Below, piece by piece: positions 1 to 7,134 of a stretch of 64,000 bases of DNA. This stretch comes from an uncultured Spirochaetaceae bacterium (GTDB lineage Bacteria > Spirochaetota > Spirochaetia > Sphaerochaetales > Sphaerochaetaceae). The translations under genes were made by a program, and so were the position numbers. Each line of letters starts with the position of its first letter. The first letter of the stretch is position 1. The stretch covers positions 1-64,000 of the forward strand of contig CALXLV010000019.1 in NCBI GenBank assembly GCA_944389295.1. Reading direction: 5' to 3'. The notes under the pieces are model-generated. The model was not told where the DNA came from and made no database searches. It saw nothing but the letters and a program-made list of their open reading frames with translations.

Positions 1-65
1 TCGTTCTGGACACAGATAAGTTCCGCAACCATCTTACGGAATTGTCTTGGATACCTCTTTGGCAT
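1..65 (-). CDS. Transposase OrfA N-terminal fragment (partial)
   Basis: About 21 codons are visible from the ATG at 65 down to the window edge. The basic N-terminus (PKRYPRQFRK) resembles the start of IS3-type OrfA helix-turn-helix proteins, and AGGAGG lies 5 nt upstream. The last codons visible overlap the left inverted repeat, so the reading frame may end almost immediately outside the window. Function cannot be judged from this stub. Confidence 0.4.
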   Translation of the reverse strand, partial: MPKRYPRQFRKMVAELICVQN

Positions 66-108
66 CTTTACCTCCTGAAAATGTTATACCCTTGATTTTC
101 TGTGTCCA
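1..108 (-). mobile_element. IS-derived fragment with short inverted ends
   Basis: Positions 7-15 (TGGACACAG) and 100-108 (CTGTGTCCA) are perfect 9-bp inverted repeats, and the match extends imperfectly a few bases inward. Between them, on the minus strand, lies a perfect AGGAGG ribosome site (71-76) and an ATG at 65. The encoded peptide begins MPKRYPRQFRKMVAEL, like the N-terminal helix of IS3-family OrfA transposases. It is either the tip of a full element lying off the left edge or a roughly 100-bp deletion derivative (MITE-like). No clear target duplication is visible. The IS3 assignment is inferred from the peptide and the TGGACA-type end. Confidence 0.5.
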
Positions 109-142
109 CTAATTCGAGAAGGTTCAAAGCAACGATTAAATG

Positions 143-173
143 TTGACAAAATAGAACAGGGGGGGGGTAGGCT
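143..173 (+). promoter_or_regulatory. Cassette promoter 1 with G9 spacer tract
   Basis: The -35 is TTGACA (143-148) and the -10 is TAGGCT (168-173), with a 19-bp spacer. The spacer ends in nine uninterrupted G (159-167). The same layout precedes the lipoprotein genes at 6308, 23415 and 52810. A homopolymer inside the spacer is a classical substrate for slipped-strand length change, and 19 bp is longer than the usual 17, so each gained or lost G should alter promoter strength. Confidence 0.75.
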
Positions 174-205
174 GTATTCATCAAGATTCTACTGGAGGAT
201 TTGAA

Positions 206-1063
206 ATGAAGAAAATTCTTATCGCTCTTCTCGCAGTATCGATGCTTTTCGTGTTTACGGCCTGCGATGATGATTCATCGGAGGAAAGATTCAATCTTGC
301 TTCTGCAGAAAACGTCAATGCAGAGATGGTTGAGTTCCGTGATGCGTTTGTGAAAGTACATAATAAGATCGCGAATGATAATGGCGGAAGTTCTGATTAC
401 GTCGGTTCTGATAAAGTTACAGAAACAGTTTCTTCAATCGGAGATATGTACATTGATCTTGGAGAAGTCGGCAATGTGGAAAGCGTAGGGCTTCTTGGAA
501 AGACGTATAAGTCCGGAGATGAGATCATGCCTGTTTCCATTGGAATGAATGTTTTCTACAAGGATGCCGCATGGAAGGTTGAAGATGGGCACCTCCTTGT
601 GAACAAAGCTGCTTTCCTTTTCTCACTTCTTACTGATAACCCTCTCAAGGTGAATGGTTCTACATATGATGATTACTCTGTATTTGATGGAGAACCAGTT
701 TCCCTTACTGTTAGTGAAGTGAATTATGGAGATGCGCCTGTGACAGCAGAAAATGGTGTATATGAAGTGAACTGCACAGACTCTACTACACTTCTCAGAT
801 ATTCTTATACCAATGCGTCTGAGACTGATCTTCTCTATGTCGTGACATCGGAGAACGGAGAGATCACACAGAACTCAATTCTCACATATTCAGCAGCCGA
901 CTTCGGTTCTTATCTGCTTCCTTATGGAAAGGATATAACAGAAAATGTGGATAAGACGCTTGGGAAGGAATATCTTGTGCTTTCAAACGATGGCAGCAGT
1001 GTTGCAGTTAAGGGTGCGTTCGATATTACTGTCCATGTGACAGCAACAGCAGAAGAAGTTTGA
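206..1063 (+). CDS. Cassette lipoprotein 1
   Basis: This 285-residue precursor has a lipoprotein signal peptide (MKKILIALLAVSMLFVFTAC; lipobox FTAC, lipidated Cys at residue 20) followed by an acidic Asp/Ser linker. It therefore should be exported and acylated. The mature part (about 265 residues) is beta-rich by composition and matches no family I recognise. The signal peptide is nearly identical to those of the proteins at 6308, 23415 and 52810, while the mature parts are unrelated. GGAGG lies 8 nt before the ATG. A terminator-like hairpin and a small HTH gene follow. Function is unknown; a surface or periplasmic role is inferred from the signal only. Confidence 0.8.
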   Translation: MKKILIALLAVSMLFVFTACDDDSSEERFNLASAENVNAEMVEFRDAFVKVHNKIANDNGGSSDYVGSDKVTETVSSIGDMYIDLGEVGNVESVGLLGKTYKSGDEIMPVSIGMNVFYKDAAWKVEDGHLLVNKAAFLFSLLTDNPLKVNGSTYDDYSVFDGEPVSLTVSEVNYGDAPVTAENGVYEVNCTDSTTLLRYSYTNASETDLLYVVTSENGEITQNSILTYSAADFGSYLLPYGKDITENVDKTLGKEYLVLSNDGSSVAVKGAFDITVHVTATAEEV

Positions 1064-1088
1064 TGAACCTTTAACTGTTGTTTATTGG

Positions 1089-1115
1089 GGCATGTGCGTT
1101 TTGCATATGCCTCTT
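1089..1115 (+). terminator. Hairpin between cassette lipoprotein 1 and its HTH gene
   Basis: A 9-bp stem (1089-1097 with 1103-1111, one G-T pair) has a 5-nt loop and is followed by TCTTTTG. A comparable hairpin sits at the same place in the other three cassettes, so it probably sets how much transcription reaches the HTH gene. Confidence 0.6.
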
Positions 1116-1254
1116 TTGTGTAGTGGGATGGAGATGTTTCATTGCCTTGAAGCATAAACTCTTTAACGGATTCACAGTTCTTATCTCCAACTTAATATAG
1201 AGGTGTGTCCGCTTCTTAGATTTACTCACTTAGCTTTTAAAGGATGACAACAAA

Positions 1255-1449
1255 TTGGAACTTTATGCCTCAAAAAGCAGACTGCGGATTTCAAATGAAA
1301 AGCGCAAAGAATGCCTGACTCTTTTCCAAAGCGGGTATGGCTACAAGAAAACATCAAGGCTTACTGGTCTTAATAGGTACACTGTCCGCGAATATCTCCG
1401 GCGTTACAAAGCAGGGGATTTGAAGTGGGCTGAACGCGGCGGGAAATGA
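1255..1449 (+). CDS. Small cassette HTH protein 1
   Basis: This 64-residue basic protein starts at TTG with AAAGGA upstream; the frame is closed just above, so no earlier start is possible. Its core (KECLTLFQSGYGYKKT followed by GLNRYTVREYLRRY) is a helix-turn-helix of the type found at the N-terminus of IS3/IS150-like transposases, ending in a conserved GD-x-x-x-A-E tail. Homologues follow the lipoproteins at 6308, 23415 and 52810. DNA binding is inferred from the fold. It could be a regulator of the cassette promoters or a domesticated transposase remnant. The stop codon lies inside the terminator stem. Confidence 0.65.
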   Translation: MELYASKSRLRISNEKRKECLTLFQSGYGYKKTSRLTGLNRYTVREYLRRYKAGDLKWAERGGK

Positions 1450-1460
1450 TCCCGCTTTTT
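1439..1460 (+). terminator. Intrinsic terminator after cassette 1
   Basis: A 6-bp GC stem (GCGGGA / TCCCGC) with a 5-nt loop is followed by five T. It overlaps the stop codon of the small HTH gene and closes the cassette before the heat-shock operon. Confidence 0.8.
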
Positions 1461-1490
1461 CTATTTGCAGCGCTGCTTTTTTTTCACCAT

Positions 1491-1519
1491 TTGACCATTT
1501 CCCATGCTCTTGTTAACTT
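1491..1519 (+). promoter_or_regulatory. Candidate grpE-dnaK-dnaJ promoter
   Basis: TTGACC (1491-1496) and TAACTT (1514-1519) are separated by 17 bp and precede grpE by about 65 bp. No CIRCE inverted repeat is visible between here and grpE, so HrcA control is not supported locally. Confidence 0.4.
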
Positions 1520-1585
1520 TCATTCAGGCCCTTAACGGCCTTTATACGGACAATGATGAAAAAGAAGAATAAAAGAGGTTCTGTG

Positions 1586-2167
1586 ATGGCAGAGGAAGAG
1601 AAGAAGATGGAAGAGGAGGCAAAGACCTCCGCGGAAGAGAATACGGAAAAAGAGAAAGAGACAGATGATGCTGCTGACACCGTGGCTGAGGCGGATGTCC
1701 TCCGTGCGAAGGTGAAGGAGCTTGAGGATGTTGTAGCCGATCTCCGCGACAAAGCGCTCCGTGAAGCGGCTGAAATGGAGAACTACAAGAAGAGACTCCG
1801 CACGGAGAAGGAGAACGCTGTCAAATACGCTAACGAGGCGCTTATCCGTGATCTTCTCGATCCGCTCGATAACTTCTCCAGAGCTATAGAGGCGGCGGAG
1901 AAATCACAGGATTTCGAGACGATGAGGCAGGGTGTAGTGATGGTTGAGGACCAGCTTCACTCGATCCTCGCGAAGAACTGGGGCCTTGAGGCTTATTCTC
2001 CCGATGGAGAGGATTTCAACCCCTCCGATATGGAAGCATGCATGATGCAGGAGCAGGAGGGAATTGACAAGGAAAAGGTCATTCAGGTCTTTATGAAGGG
2101 CTACAAACTGCACGGCAAGGTGATAAGACCTGCGAAGGTCGTGGTCGGCAAGCCGAAGAGCAATTGA
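1586..2167 (+). CDS. grpE: GrpE nucleotide exchange factor
   Basis: GrpE releases ADP from DnaK in the cytoplasmic Hsp70 cycle. The ATG at 1586 is preferred (193 residues) because AGAGG lies 7-8 nt upstream; an in-frame ATG at 1553 has no ribosome site. Residues 1-35 are Glu/Lys-rich and disordered, about 38-100 form the long coiled-coil dimerisation helix, and the C-terminal beta domain carries the family signature around NPSDMEA and GYKLHGKVIRPAKVVV. Usual length and order: first gene of grpE-dnaK-dnaJ-rlmB. I do not see hrcA upstream; cassette 1 lies there instead. Confidence 0.95.
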   Translation: MAEEEKKMEEEAKTSAEENTEKEKETDDAADTVAEADVLRAKVKELEDVVADLRDKALREAAEMENYKKRLRTEKENAVKYANEALIRDLLDPLDNFSRAIEAAEKSQDFETMRQGVVMVEDQLHSILAKNWGLEAYSPDGEDFNPSDMEACMMQEQEGIDKEKVIQVFMKGYKLHGKVIRPAKVVVGKPKSN

Positions 2168-2255
2168 CGATTGCCGCAGGCATTATTATCTTAGCGGTGA
2201 AAGAAGGCGGATGCCTTCTGCTTATTACAGAGAATAAAGATGGAGAGAAAATAAA

Positions 2256-4193
2256 ATGGGAAAGATCATAGGTATAGACCTTGGAACAACGAACAGCTGT
2301 GTGGCTGTGATGGAGGGCAATGAGCCTGTAGTAATCGCCAACAGCGAGGGGGACAGGACGACGCCGTCTGTAGTCGGATTCACCGATTCCGACCGCCTTG
2401 TCGGAAAGCCGGCAAAGAACCAGATGGTCACCAATCCTGAGAACACTGTTTATTCAATAAAGAGATTCATGGGAAGAAAATTCCATGAGGTCGCTGAAGA
2501 GATATCCATGGTGCCTTACAAGGTAGTGCAGGGTGCCAATGATGAGATTAAGGTATCGATCAGGGGACATGAGTATTCTCCGCAGGAGATCTCCGCGATC
2601 ATCCTTCAGAAGATGAAGAAAACCGCTGAGGATTATCTTGGAGAGCCCGTGACAGAGGCAGTCATCACGGTTCCTGCTTACTTCAACGACGCACAGCGCC
2701 AGGCTACAAAGGATGCCGGACGCATTGCGGGCCTTGATGTGAAGAGAATTGTCAACGAGCCTACCGCTGCTGCTCTTGCATATGGTTTCGGCAAGGACAA
2801 GAGCGACAAGGAGGAGACGATCGCCGTTTACGACTTCGGAGGCGGTACTTTCGATATCTCAATCCTTGAACTCGGCGACGGAGTTTTCGAGGTTAAGTCC
2901 ACTAACGGTGATACACACCTCGGCGGAGACAATATAGATCAGGTCATCATCGACTGGATGGTTGCTGATTTCAAGAAGAACAACGGAATCGACCTCTCGC
3001 AGGACAAGATGGCTCTGCAGAGACTTAAGGAAGCTGCCGAGCAGGCGAAGATTGTTCTTTCGTCCTCCACGACGACAACTATCAACCTGCCGTTCATCAC
3101 AGCCGATGCGACAGGCCCGAAGCACCTGCAGATGGAGCTTACAAGAGCGAAGTTCGAGCAGATGATCGCACCTCTTGTGGAGAGGACAAGGATACCGTGC
3201 GAGAATGCTCTCCGCGATGCGGGCATCTCAGCTTCCGGCGTTGATGAGGTCATCCTCGTCGGCGGTTCATCAAGAATCCCCTGCGTTCAGGCGCTTGTTA
3301 AGGAGCTTTTCGGAAAGGAGCCTCACAAGGGCGTAAATCCTGATGAGGTCGTCGCTGTAGGCGCATCTATTCAGGGCGGAATTCTCAAGGGCGATGTAAA
3401 GGACGTGCTTCTTCTCGATGTCACTCCGCTTTCGCTCGGTATTGAGACGCTCGGCGGAGTATGCACGAAGCTGATCGAAAGGAATACGACGATTCCTACC
3501 AGAAAGAGCCAGATCTTCTCGACGGCAAGCGACGGACAGACTGCTGTATCCATCCATGTTCTGCAGGGAGAGCGTGAGCTCGCTTCTCAGAACAGGACGC
3601 TCGGAACGTTCAACCTTGAAGGTATCGCCCCGGCTCCGCGCGGAGTACCGCAGATTGAGGTCACATTCGACATCGATGCCAACGGTATTGTCCATGTATC
3701 CGCAAAGGACCTTGGAACCGGCAAGGAGCAGAAGATCAGGATCGAGTCCTCTTCCGGTCTTTCCGAACAGGAGATCGACAGGATGGTGAAGGATGCCGAG
3801 GCGCATGCCGCTGAGGACAAGAAGGCAAGGGACACCATCGAGGCGAAGAATAACGGTGAAAGCGTCGTGTACGCCACCGAGAAGGCCCTCAAGGATTACG
3901 GCGACAAGATTTCCGCTGACGAGAAGGCGAAGATCGAGAGCGCGGTTCAGGAGCTCAAGGATGCTCTTGCCAACGCCAATGCCACGGCCGATGAGCTGAA
4001 GAGCAAGACCGAGAAGGTCCAGCAGGCTTCTATGGAGCTCGGACAGAAGGTCTATGAGGCTGCCCAGCAGAATCAGCAGGGCGGAGCATCCGGCGCATCA
4101 TCTGCCGGCCCCGATACATCCGGAAGTACCGGAACATCCGGCGGCAAGAATGATGACGGCACGATGGATGCCAGCTACGAAGAGGTCAAATAA
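2256..4193 (+). CDS. dnaK: Chaperone DnaK (Hsp70)
   Basis: This is a 645-residue ATP-dependent chaperone. The actin-like ATPase domain spans residues 1 to about 380, with phosphate loop 1 [10 protein letters not shown] at about 5-14 and the YDFGGGTFD signature near 190-200. A hydrophobic linker ([12 protein letters not shown]) leads to the beta substrate domain, the helical lid (about 505-605) and a Gly/Ser-rich tail. The last residues are YEEVK rather than the common EEVD-type end. GGAGAGAAAATAAA precedes the ATG. It lies 88 bp after grpE and works with GrpE and DnaJ. Confidence 0.98.
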   Translation: MGKIIGIDLGTTNSCVAVMEGNEPVVIANSEGDRTTPSVVGFTDSDRLVGKPAKNQMVTNPENTVYSIKRFMGRKFHEVAEEISMVPYKVVQGANDEIKVSIRGHEYSPQEISAIILQKMKKTAEDYLGEPVTEAVITVPAYFNDAQRQATKDAGRIAGLDVKRIVNEPTAAALAYGFGKDKSDKEETIAVYDFGGGTFDISILELGDGVFEVKSTNGDTHLGGDNIDQVIIDWMVADFKKNNGIDLSQDKMALQRLKEAAEQAKIVLSSSTTTTINLPFITADATGPKHLQMELTRAKFEQMIAPLVERTRIPCENALRDAGISASGVDEVILVGGSSRIPCVQALVKELFGKEPHKGVNPDEVVAVGASIQGGILKGDVKDVLLLDVTPLSLGIETLGGVCTKLIERNTTIPTRKSQIFSTASDGQTAVSIHVLQGERELASQNRTLGTFNLEGIAPAPRGVPQIEVTFDIDANGIVHVSAKDLGTGKEQKIRIESSSGLSEQEIDRMVKDAEAHAAEDKKARDTIEAKNNGESVVYATEKALKDYGDKISADEKAKIESAVQELKDALANANATADELKSKTEKVQQASMELGQKVYEAAQQNQQGGASGASSAGPDTSGSTGTSGGKNDDGTMDASYEEVK

Positions 4194-4212
4194 AGATCTC
4201 TCCGTGGATACT

Positions 4213-4240
4213 GAAAGCAGCATGGTTCCATGCTGCTTTC
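4213..4240 (+). other. 13-bp hairpin between dnaK and dnaJ
   Basis: Positions 4213-4225 and 4228-4240 form a perfect 13-bp stem with a 2-nt formal loop. There is no T run after it, so it looks more like an mRNA processing or stabilising element or a leaky attenuator. That would give more DnaK than DnaJ. Confidence 0.7.
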
Positions 4241-4259
4241 TGCTGTTAAGGGGTTATAT

Positions 4260-5375
4260 ATGGCTAAAAGAGATTATTATGAAGTCCTTGGCGTTTCCAA
4301 GACCGCGAGCGAGGATGAGATAAAGAAAGCCTACCGTAAACTCGCGATGCAGAATCATCCTGACACACATCCGAATGACAAGGCTGCGGAGGAGAGATTC
4401 AAGGAAGCGAGCGAGGCTTACGAGGTGCTTTCCGATCCTAAGAAGAGAAGCGCATACGACCAGTTCGGCTTCAGCGGCATGAACGACTTCCAGGGCGGAG
4501 CCGCTGGAAATTACTCGAACGTCTACCGCGATTTCTCCGATATCTTCGGCGGAAGCTCAGGATTCTCTGACTTCTTCTCGTCATTCTTCGGAGGCGGCGG
4601 AAGGCAGCAGCGCGGCGGAAGCTACGGCGAGCCGGGCGCATCGCTCAGATATGATATAACCATAACCTTCTCAGAAGCGGTCAACGGCTGCAAGAAGGAA
4701 ATCTCATTCGGCCATAAGGTCAAATGCTCATCCTGCGGAGGCACTGGCGGTACAGGAAAGAAAACCTGTCCGACATGCCATGGAACCGGAAGGGTGACCA
4801 GGGGCAACGGATTCTTCCAGATGGCCTCGACGTGCACGAACTGCGGCGGAAGTGGTTATGTGATAGAGCATCCCTGCGCTTCATGCCACGGAACAGGGAC
4901 GGAGGTCAAAAATGAAAAACTCTCCGTAACCATTCCTGCAGGCGTGGATGACGGTTCGCGCCTCACTCTCCGCGGAAAGGGCGATGCTGGAATTAACGGA
5001 GGGCCCGATGGAGATCTCGTGCTCTTCATAACCGTTCGTCCCGACAAGTATTTCGTCCGGGAAGGAAATGATGTCTATCTGCAGATTCCAATATCGATAA
5101 CGCAGGCTGCACTCGGTTCGTCCGTGCTTGTGCCTACAATTGACGGAATCAATATCAAGATGGATATTCCCGCCGGCATACAGTCTGGTACGATGCTGCG
5201 CGTGAAAGGAAAGGGAGTTCCGCAGCTCAGAGGTTCTTCGCGCGGCGATATGTATATCCGCGTGATGGTTGAGACGCCGCGCCGTCTTTCCCTCAAGGCC
5301 AAGGAGCTGCTGAAAGAACTCAGGAATGAGATCAAAGAGGACTCAAGTCCCGAACCTATGGAGTTCCATTCGTAA
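4260..5375 (+). CDS. dnaJ: Co-chaperone DnaJ (Hsp40)
   Basis: DnaJ stimulates DnaK ATP hydrolysis and delivers substrates. Translation should start at the ATG at 4260 (371 residues), 6 nt after AAGGGG; the longer in-frame version would run through the upstream hairpin. Residues 1-70 are the J domain with HPD at 33-35. A Gly/Phe-rich segment follows (about 75-125), then four CxxCxGxG zinc repeats ([32 protein letters not shown]) and the C-terminal peptide-binding domains. Its stop overlaps the rlmB start (TAATG). Confidence 0.97.
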   Translation: MAKRDYYEVLGVSKTASEDEIKKAYRKLAMQNHPDTHPNDKAAEERFKEASEAYEVLSDPKKRSAYDQFGFSGMNDFQGGAAGNYSNVYRDFSDIFGGSSGFSDFFSSFFGGGGRQQRGGSYGEPGASLRYDITITFSEAVNGCKKEISFGHKVKCSSCGGTGGTGKKTCPTCHGTGRVTRGNGFFQMASTCTNCGGSGYVIEHPCASCHGTGTEVKNEKLSVTIPAGVDDGSRLTLRGKGDAGINGGPDGDLVLFITVRPDKYFVREGNDVYLQIPISITQAALGSSVLVPTIDGINIKMDIPAGIQSGTMLRVKGKGVPQLRGSSRGDMYIRVMVETPRRLSLKAKELLKELRNEIKEDSSPEPMEFHS

Positions 5376-6124
5376 TGGGTGAGAAAGTATATGGGCATCA
5401 TGCCATAGAAGAAGCATTGAAGAAGGCAGGTATGGGCTCCACGCTGTTTGTCCAGCGTTCAGGCGGCAAGGCGATAGACGCGCTTGTCATGGAGGCCCGC
5501 CTTACTGGAAAGGTAGCTGTGAAGAAGCTCTCAAAGGAGGAGCTTGAGAGGATGCTTCCCGGTGTTGATCTCAGGGGAGCCCTTCTTGATCTGGGAGGCC
5601 CTAGAAGAGGGGCATCCCGCCTCATAGAAACCTCTGTGGAGGAGTTCTGCTCGAAGCTGGAAGAAGGTAAGGGAGCTTTCGTCGTCATTCTGGACGGCAT
5701 AACGGACCCTCATAACCTTGGCGCGATACTCCGCTCCGCAGATCAGTTCGGTGCGGACCTCGTGCTTATTCCTGAAAGACGTTCCGTGCAGGCAAATGAG
5801 ACTGTAGTGAAGGTCTCTTCCGGTGCCGCTCAGTATGTGCCGATGGCCGTTGTGACGAACCTCTCAAGGGCTATTGGAACGCTGAAAGAGAACGGTTTCT
5901 GGATTTACGGTGCCGATATGGCTGGCGAGGACAGCTATGAGACGGCTTTCCCTCCGCGTACTGCTCTGGTACTCGGTTCTGAAGGTGACGGCATCTCCCA
6001 GCTTGTCAGGAAGAACTGTGATCACATCATTTCGATTCCTATGCAGGGCCATATTGATTCTCTCAATGTCTCCGTGGCTGCCGGAATCCTGATGTATGAG
6101 TTCCGCAGGCCTAGAAAAAGCTGA
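5375..6124 (+). CDS. rlmB: 23S rRNA 2'-O-methyltransferase RlmB (TrmH/SpoU family)
   Basis: This is a 249-residue SPOUT methyltransferase that probably methylates a ribose of 23S rRNA (Gm2251 in E. coli numbering). Residues 1-80 form the L30e-like RNA-binding domain. The catalytic part shows NLGAILRSADQFGAD, then LGSEGDGIS and SIPMQGHIDSLNVSVA, the knot motifs that bind S-adenosylmethionine. It starts inside the dnaJ stop codon, so it is translationally coupled to the chaperone operon. Related SpoU enzymes act on tRNA, so the exact target is inferred. Confidence 0.9.
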   Translation: MGEKVYGHHAIEEALKKAGMGSTLFVQRSGGKAIDALVMEARLTGKVAVKKLSKEELERMLPGVDLRGALLDLGGPRRGASRLIETSVEEFCSKLEEGKGAFVVILDGITDPHNLGAILRSADQFGADLVLIPERRSVQANETVVKVSSGAAQYVPMAVVTNLSRAIGTLKENGFWIYGADMAGEDSYETAFPPRTALVLGSEGDGISQLVRKNCDHIISIPMQGHIDSLNVSVAAGILMYEFRRPRKS

Positions 6125-6145
6125 ACCATCTTTATATCAGTAATG

Positions 6146-6174
6146 AACGCTCCTCTGTCAGGGGCGTTTTTTTT
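6146..6174 (+). terminator. Intrinsic terminator after rlmB
   Basis: A 9-bp stem (6146-6154 with 6160-6168) and 5-nt loop run into eight T. It ends the heat-shock operon. Confidence 0.9.
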
Positions 6175-6243
6175 GTCATTTCATCTTCTTGCAGACTTGT
6201 GAATCTTTTCTCTCTCAATGACCCGCTTTCGGAAAATAAACTG

Positions 6244-6274
6244 TTGACAAAAGTGAACGGGGTGGGGGTAGGCT
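6244..6274 (+). promoter_or_regulatory. Cassette promoter 2 with G4TG5 spacer
   Basis: TTGACA (6244-6249), a 19-bp spacer ending GGGGTGGGGG, then TAGGCT (6269-6274). It is identical in plan to the promoter at 143, but a T interrupts the G tract, which should lock its length. Confidence 0.75.
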
Positions 6275-6307
6275 GTTGGTATCAAAAATACCTATGGAGG
6301 ATTTGAA

Positions 6308-6817
6308 ATGAAGAAGATTCTTATTGCCCTTCTGACGATGATGGTCGTATTCGGATTCGTGGCCTGTGATGATTCTGATAATGGGCCGAAAGTTGTTGCT
6401 GATGCGACAGAGTATGTGGAGGTCCTTACAACAGGAACTCTTGGCAGTATGAATGTTTCTGATCTTATAGAGACGGGTGCAACTATAGCTGCAGATGGAA
6501 AAGTAACTGCTGTACTCAAGTCCGCAACAGGTTTCTCAGATTTCAATGATACAGAGGTAGATGAGCAGAGCGGTTTCTACCTTCCGATCAAGTTCAAGGG
6601 CGAAGTTGCAGAGGGCACAGCATTTACTGTCGTAGGCAGCGACAAGGGTGAAATGAAAGTTGATTCAGACCTGACTCATGTATTCAGGGTCGGAGGTATA
6701 GATCTTGAAGAGGCAGCTCTTCAGGCAACGACCTATGACATTGACATTCAGCTTAAAGATGAAATCGTAAGAGTCCACCTTGATCTTTCCGGCTGCACGA
6801 TTGCAAAGACTGAGTAA
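6308..6817 (+). CDS. Cassette lipoprotein 2
   Basis: This 169-residue precursor has signal peptide MKKILIALLTMMVVFGFVAC, lipobox FVAC with lipidated Cys20, and an Asp-rich start to the mature chain. The remaining 150 residues show no family I recognise and no similarity to the other cassette proteins beyond the signal. GGAGGATTTGAA precedes the ATG exactly as in cassette 1. Location in the envelope is a confident inference; function is unknown. Confidence 0.8.
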   Translation: MKKILIALLTMMVVFGFVACDDSDNGPKVVADATEYVEVLTTGTLGSMNVSDLIETGATIAADGKVTAVLKSATGFSDFNDTEVDEQSGFYLPIKFKGEVAEGTAFTVVGSDKGEMKVDSDLTHVFRVGGIDLEEAALQATTYDIDIQLKDEIVRVHLDLSGCTIAKTE

Positions 6818-6848
6818 TTACAACAGTTTCTGCTGAAAAGTGATCCGC

Positions 6849-6870
6849 CGGTTTCATCTCAGAGACTGGC
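6849..6870 (+). terminator. Weak hairpin between cassette lipoprotein 2 and HTH gene
   Basis: CCGGTTTC (6849-6856) can pair with GAGACTGG (6863-6870), with two G-T pairs and a 6-nt loop, followed by a T-rich stretch. It occupies the position of the clearer hairpins in the other cassettes. Confidence 0.4.
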
Positions 6871-6895
6871 AGATTTGTTTATGGTGAGGGGGAAA

Positions 6896-7111
6896 ATGCA
6901 ATCTGAGTGTAAGCATCCGAGACAACGTATCCCGTCATCTGTGCGGAAAGAATGTCTGTCTATGTTCAGAGAGGGGAACGGCTATAAGAAAACAGCCTCA
7001 GCTCTGGGGCTCAACCGCTATACTGTCCGGGAATATCTCCGTCGGTACAGGGCCGGAGATGTTAAGTTGGCTGAACGCGGAGGTAAGGATAATTCCGGTT
7101 CAGAGGGCTGA
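6896..7111 (+). CDS. Small cassette HTH protein 2
   Basis: This protein has 71 residues from the ATG at 6896, which has GAGGGGG 4 nt upstream; in-frame TTG and ATG codons at 6875 and 6881 lack such a site. The core (RKECLSMFREGNGYKKT, then GLNRYTVREYLRRY) is nearly the same as in the protein at 1255, including the tail A-G-D-V-K-L-A-E-R-G-G. A helix-turn-helix DNA-binding role is inferred. No terminator is evident before the converging purD homologue. Confidence 0.65.
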   Translation: MQSECKHPRQRIPSSVRKECLSMFREGNGYKKTASALGLNRYTVREYLRRYRAGDVKLAERGGKDNSGSEG

Positions 7112-7134
7112 CGGATGCAGCGCCCCGTTAAGTC

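Noticed and set aside
143-173. G-quadruplex at the cassette promoter
   Set aside because: Only one or two G runs per strand occur, so an intramolecular four-run quadruplex cannot form; the tract is better explained as a slippage or recognition site.
1500-1585. CIRCE element upstream of grpE
   Set aside because: No TTAGCACTC-type inverted repeat is present; the only dyad is a short AGGCC/GGCCT near 1526-1541.
1553-1585. grpE start at 1553
   Set aside because: No ribosome site precedes it, while AGAGG serves the ATG at 1586.
2749-4000. Many open frames antisense to dnaK and other strong genes
   Set aside because: They are shadows of codon-biased genes: no ribosome sites, no family similarity, basic Arg/Ser-rich composition.
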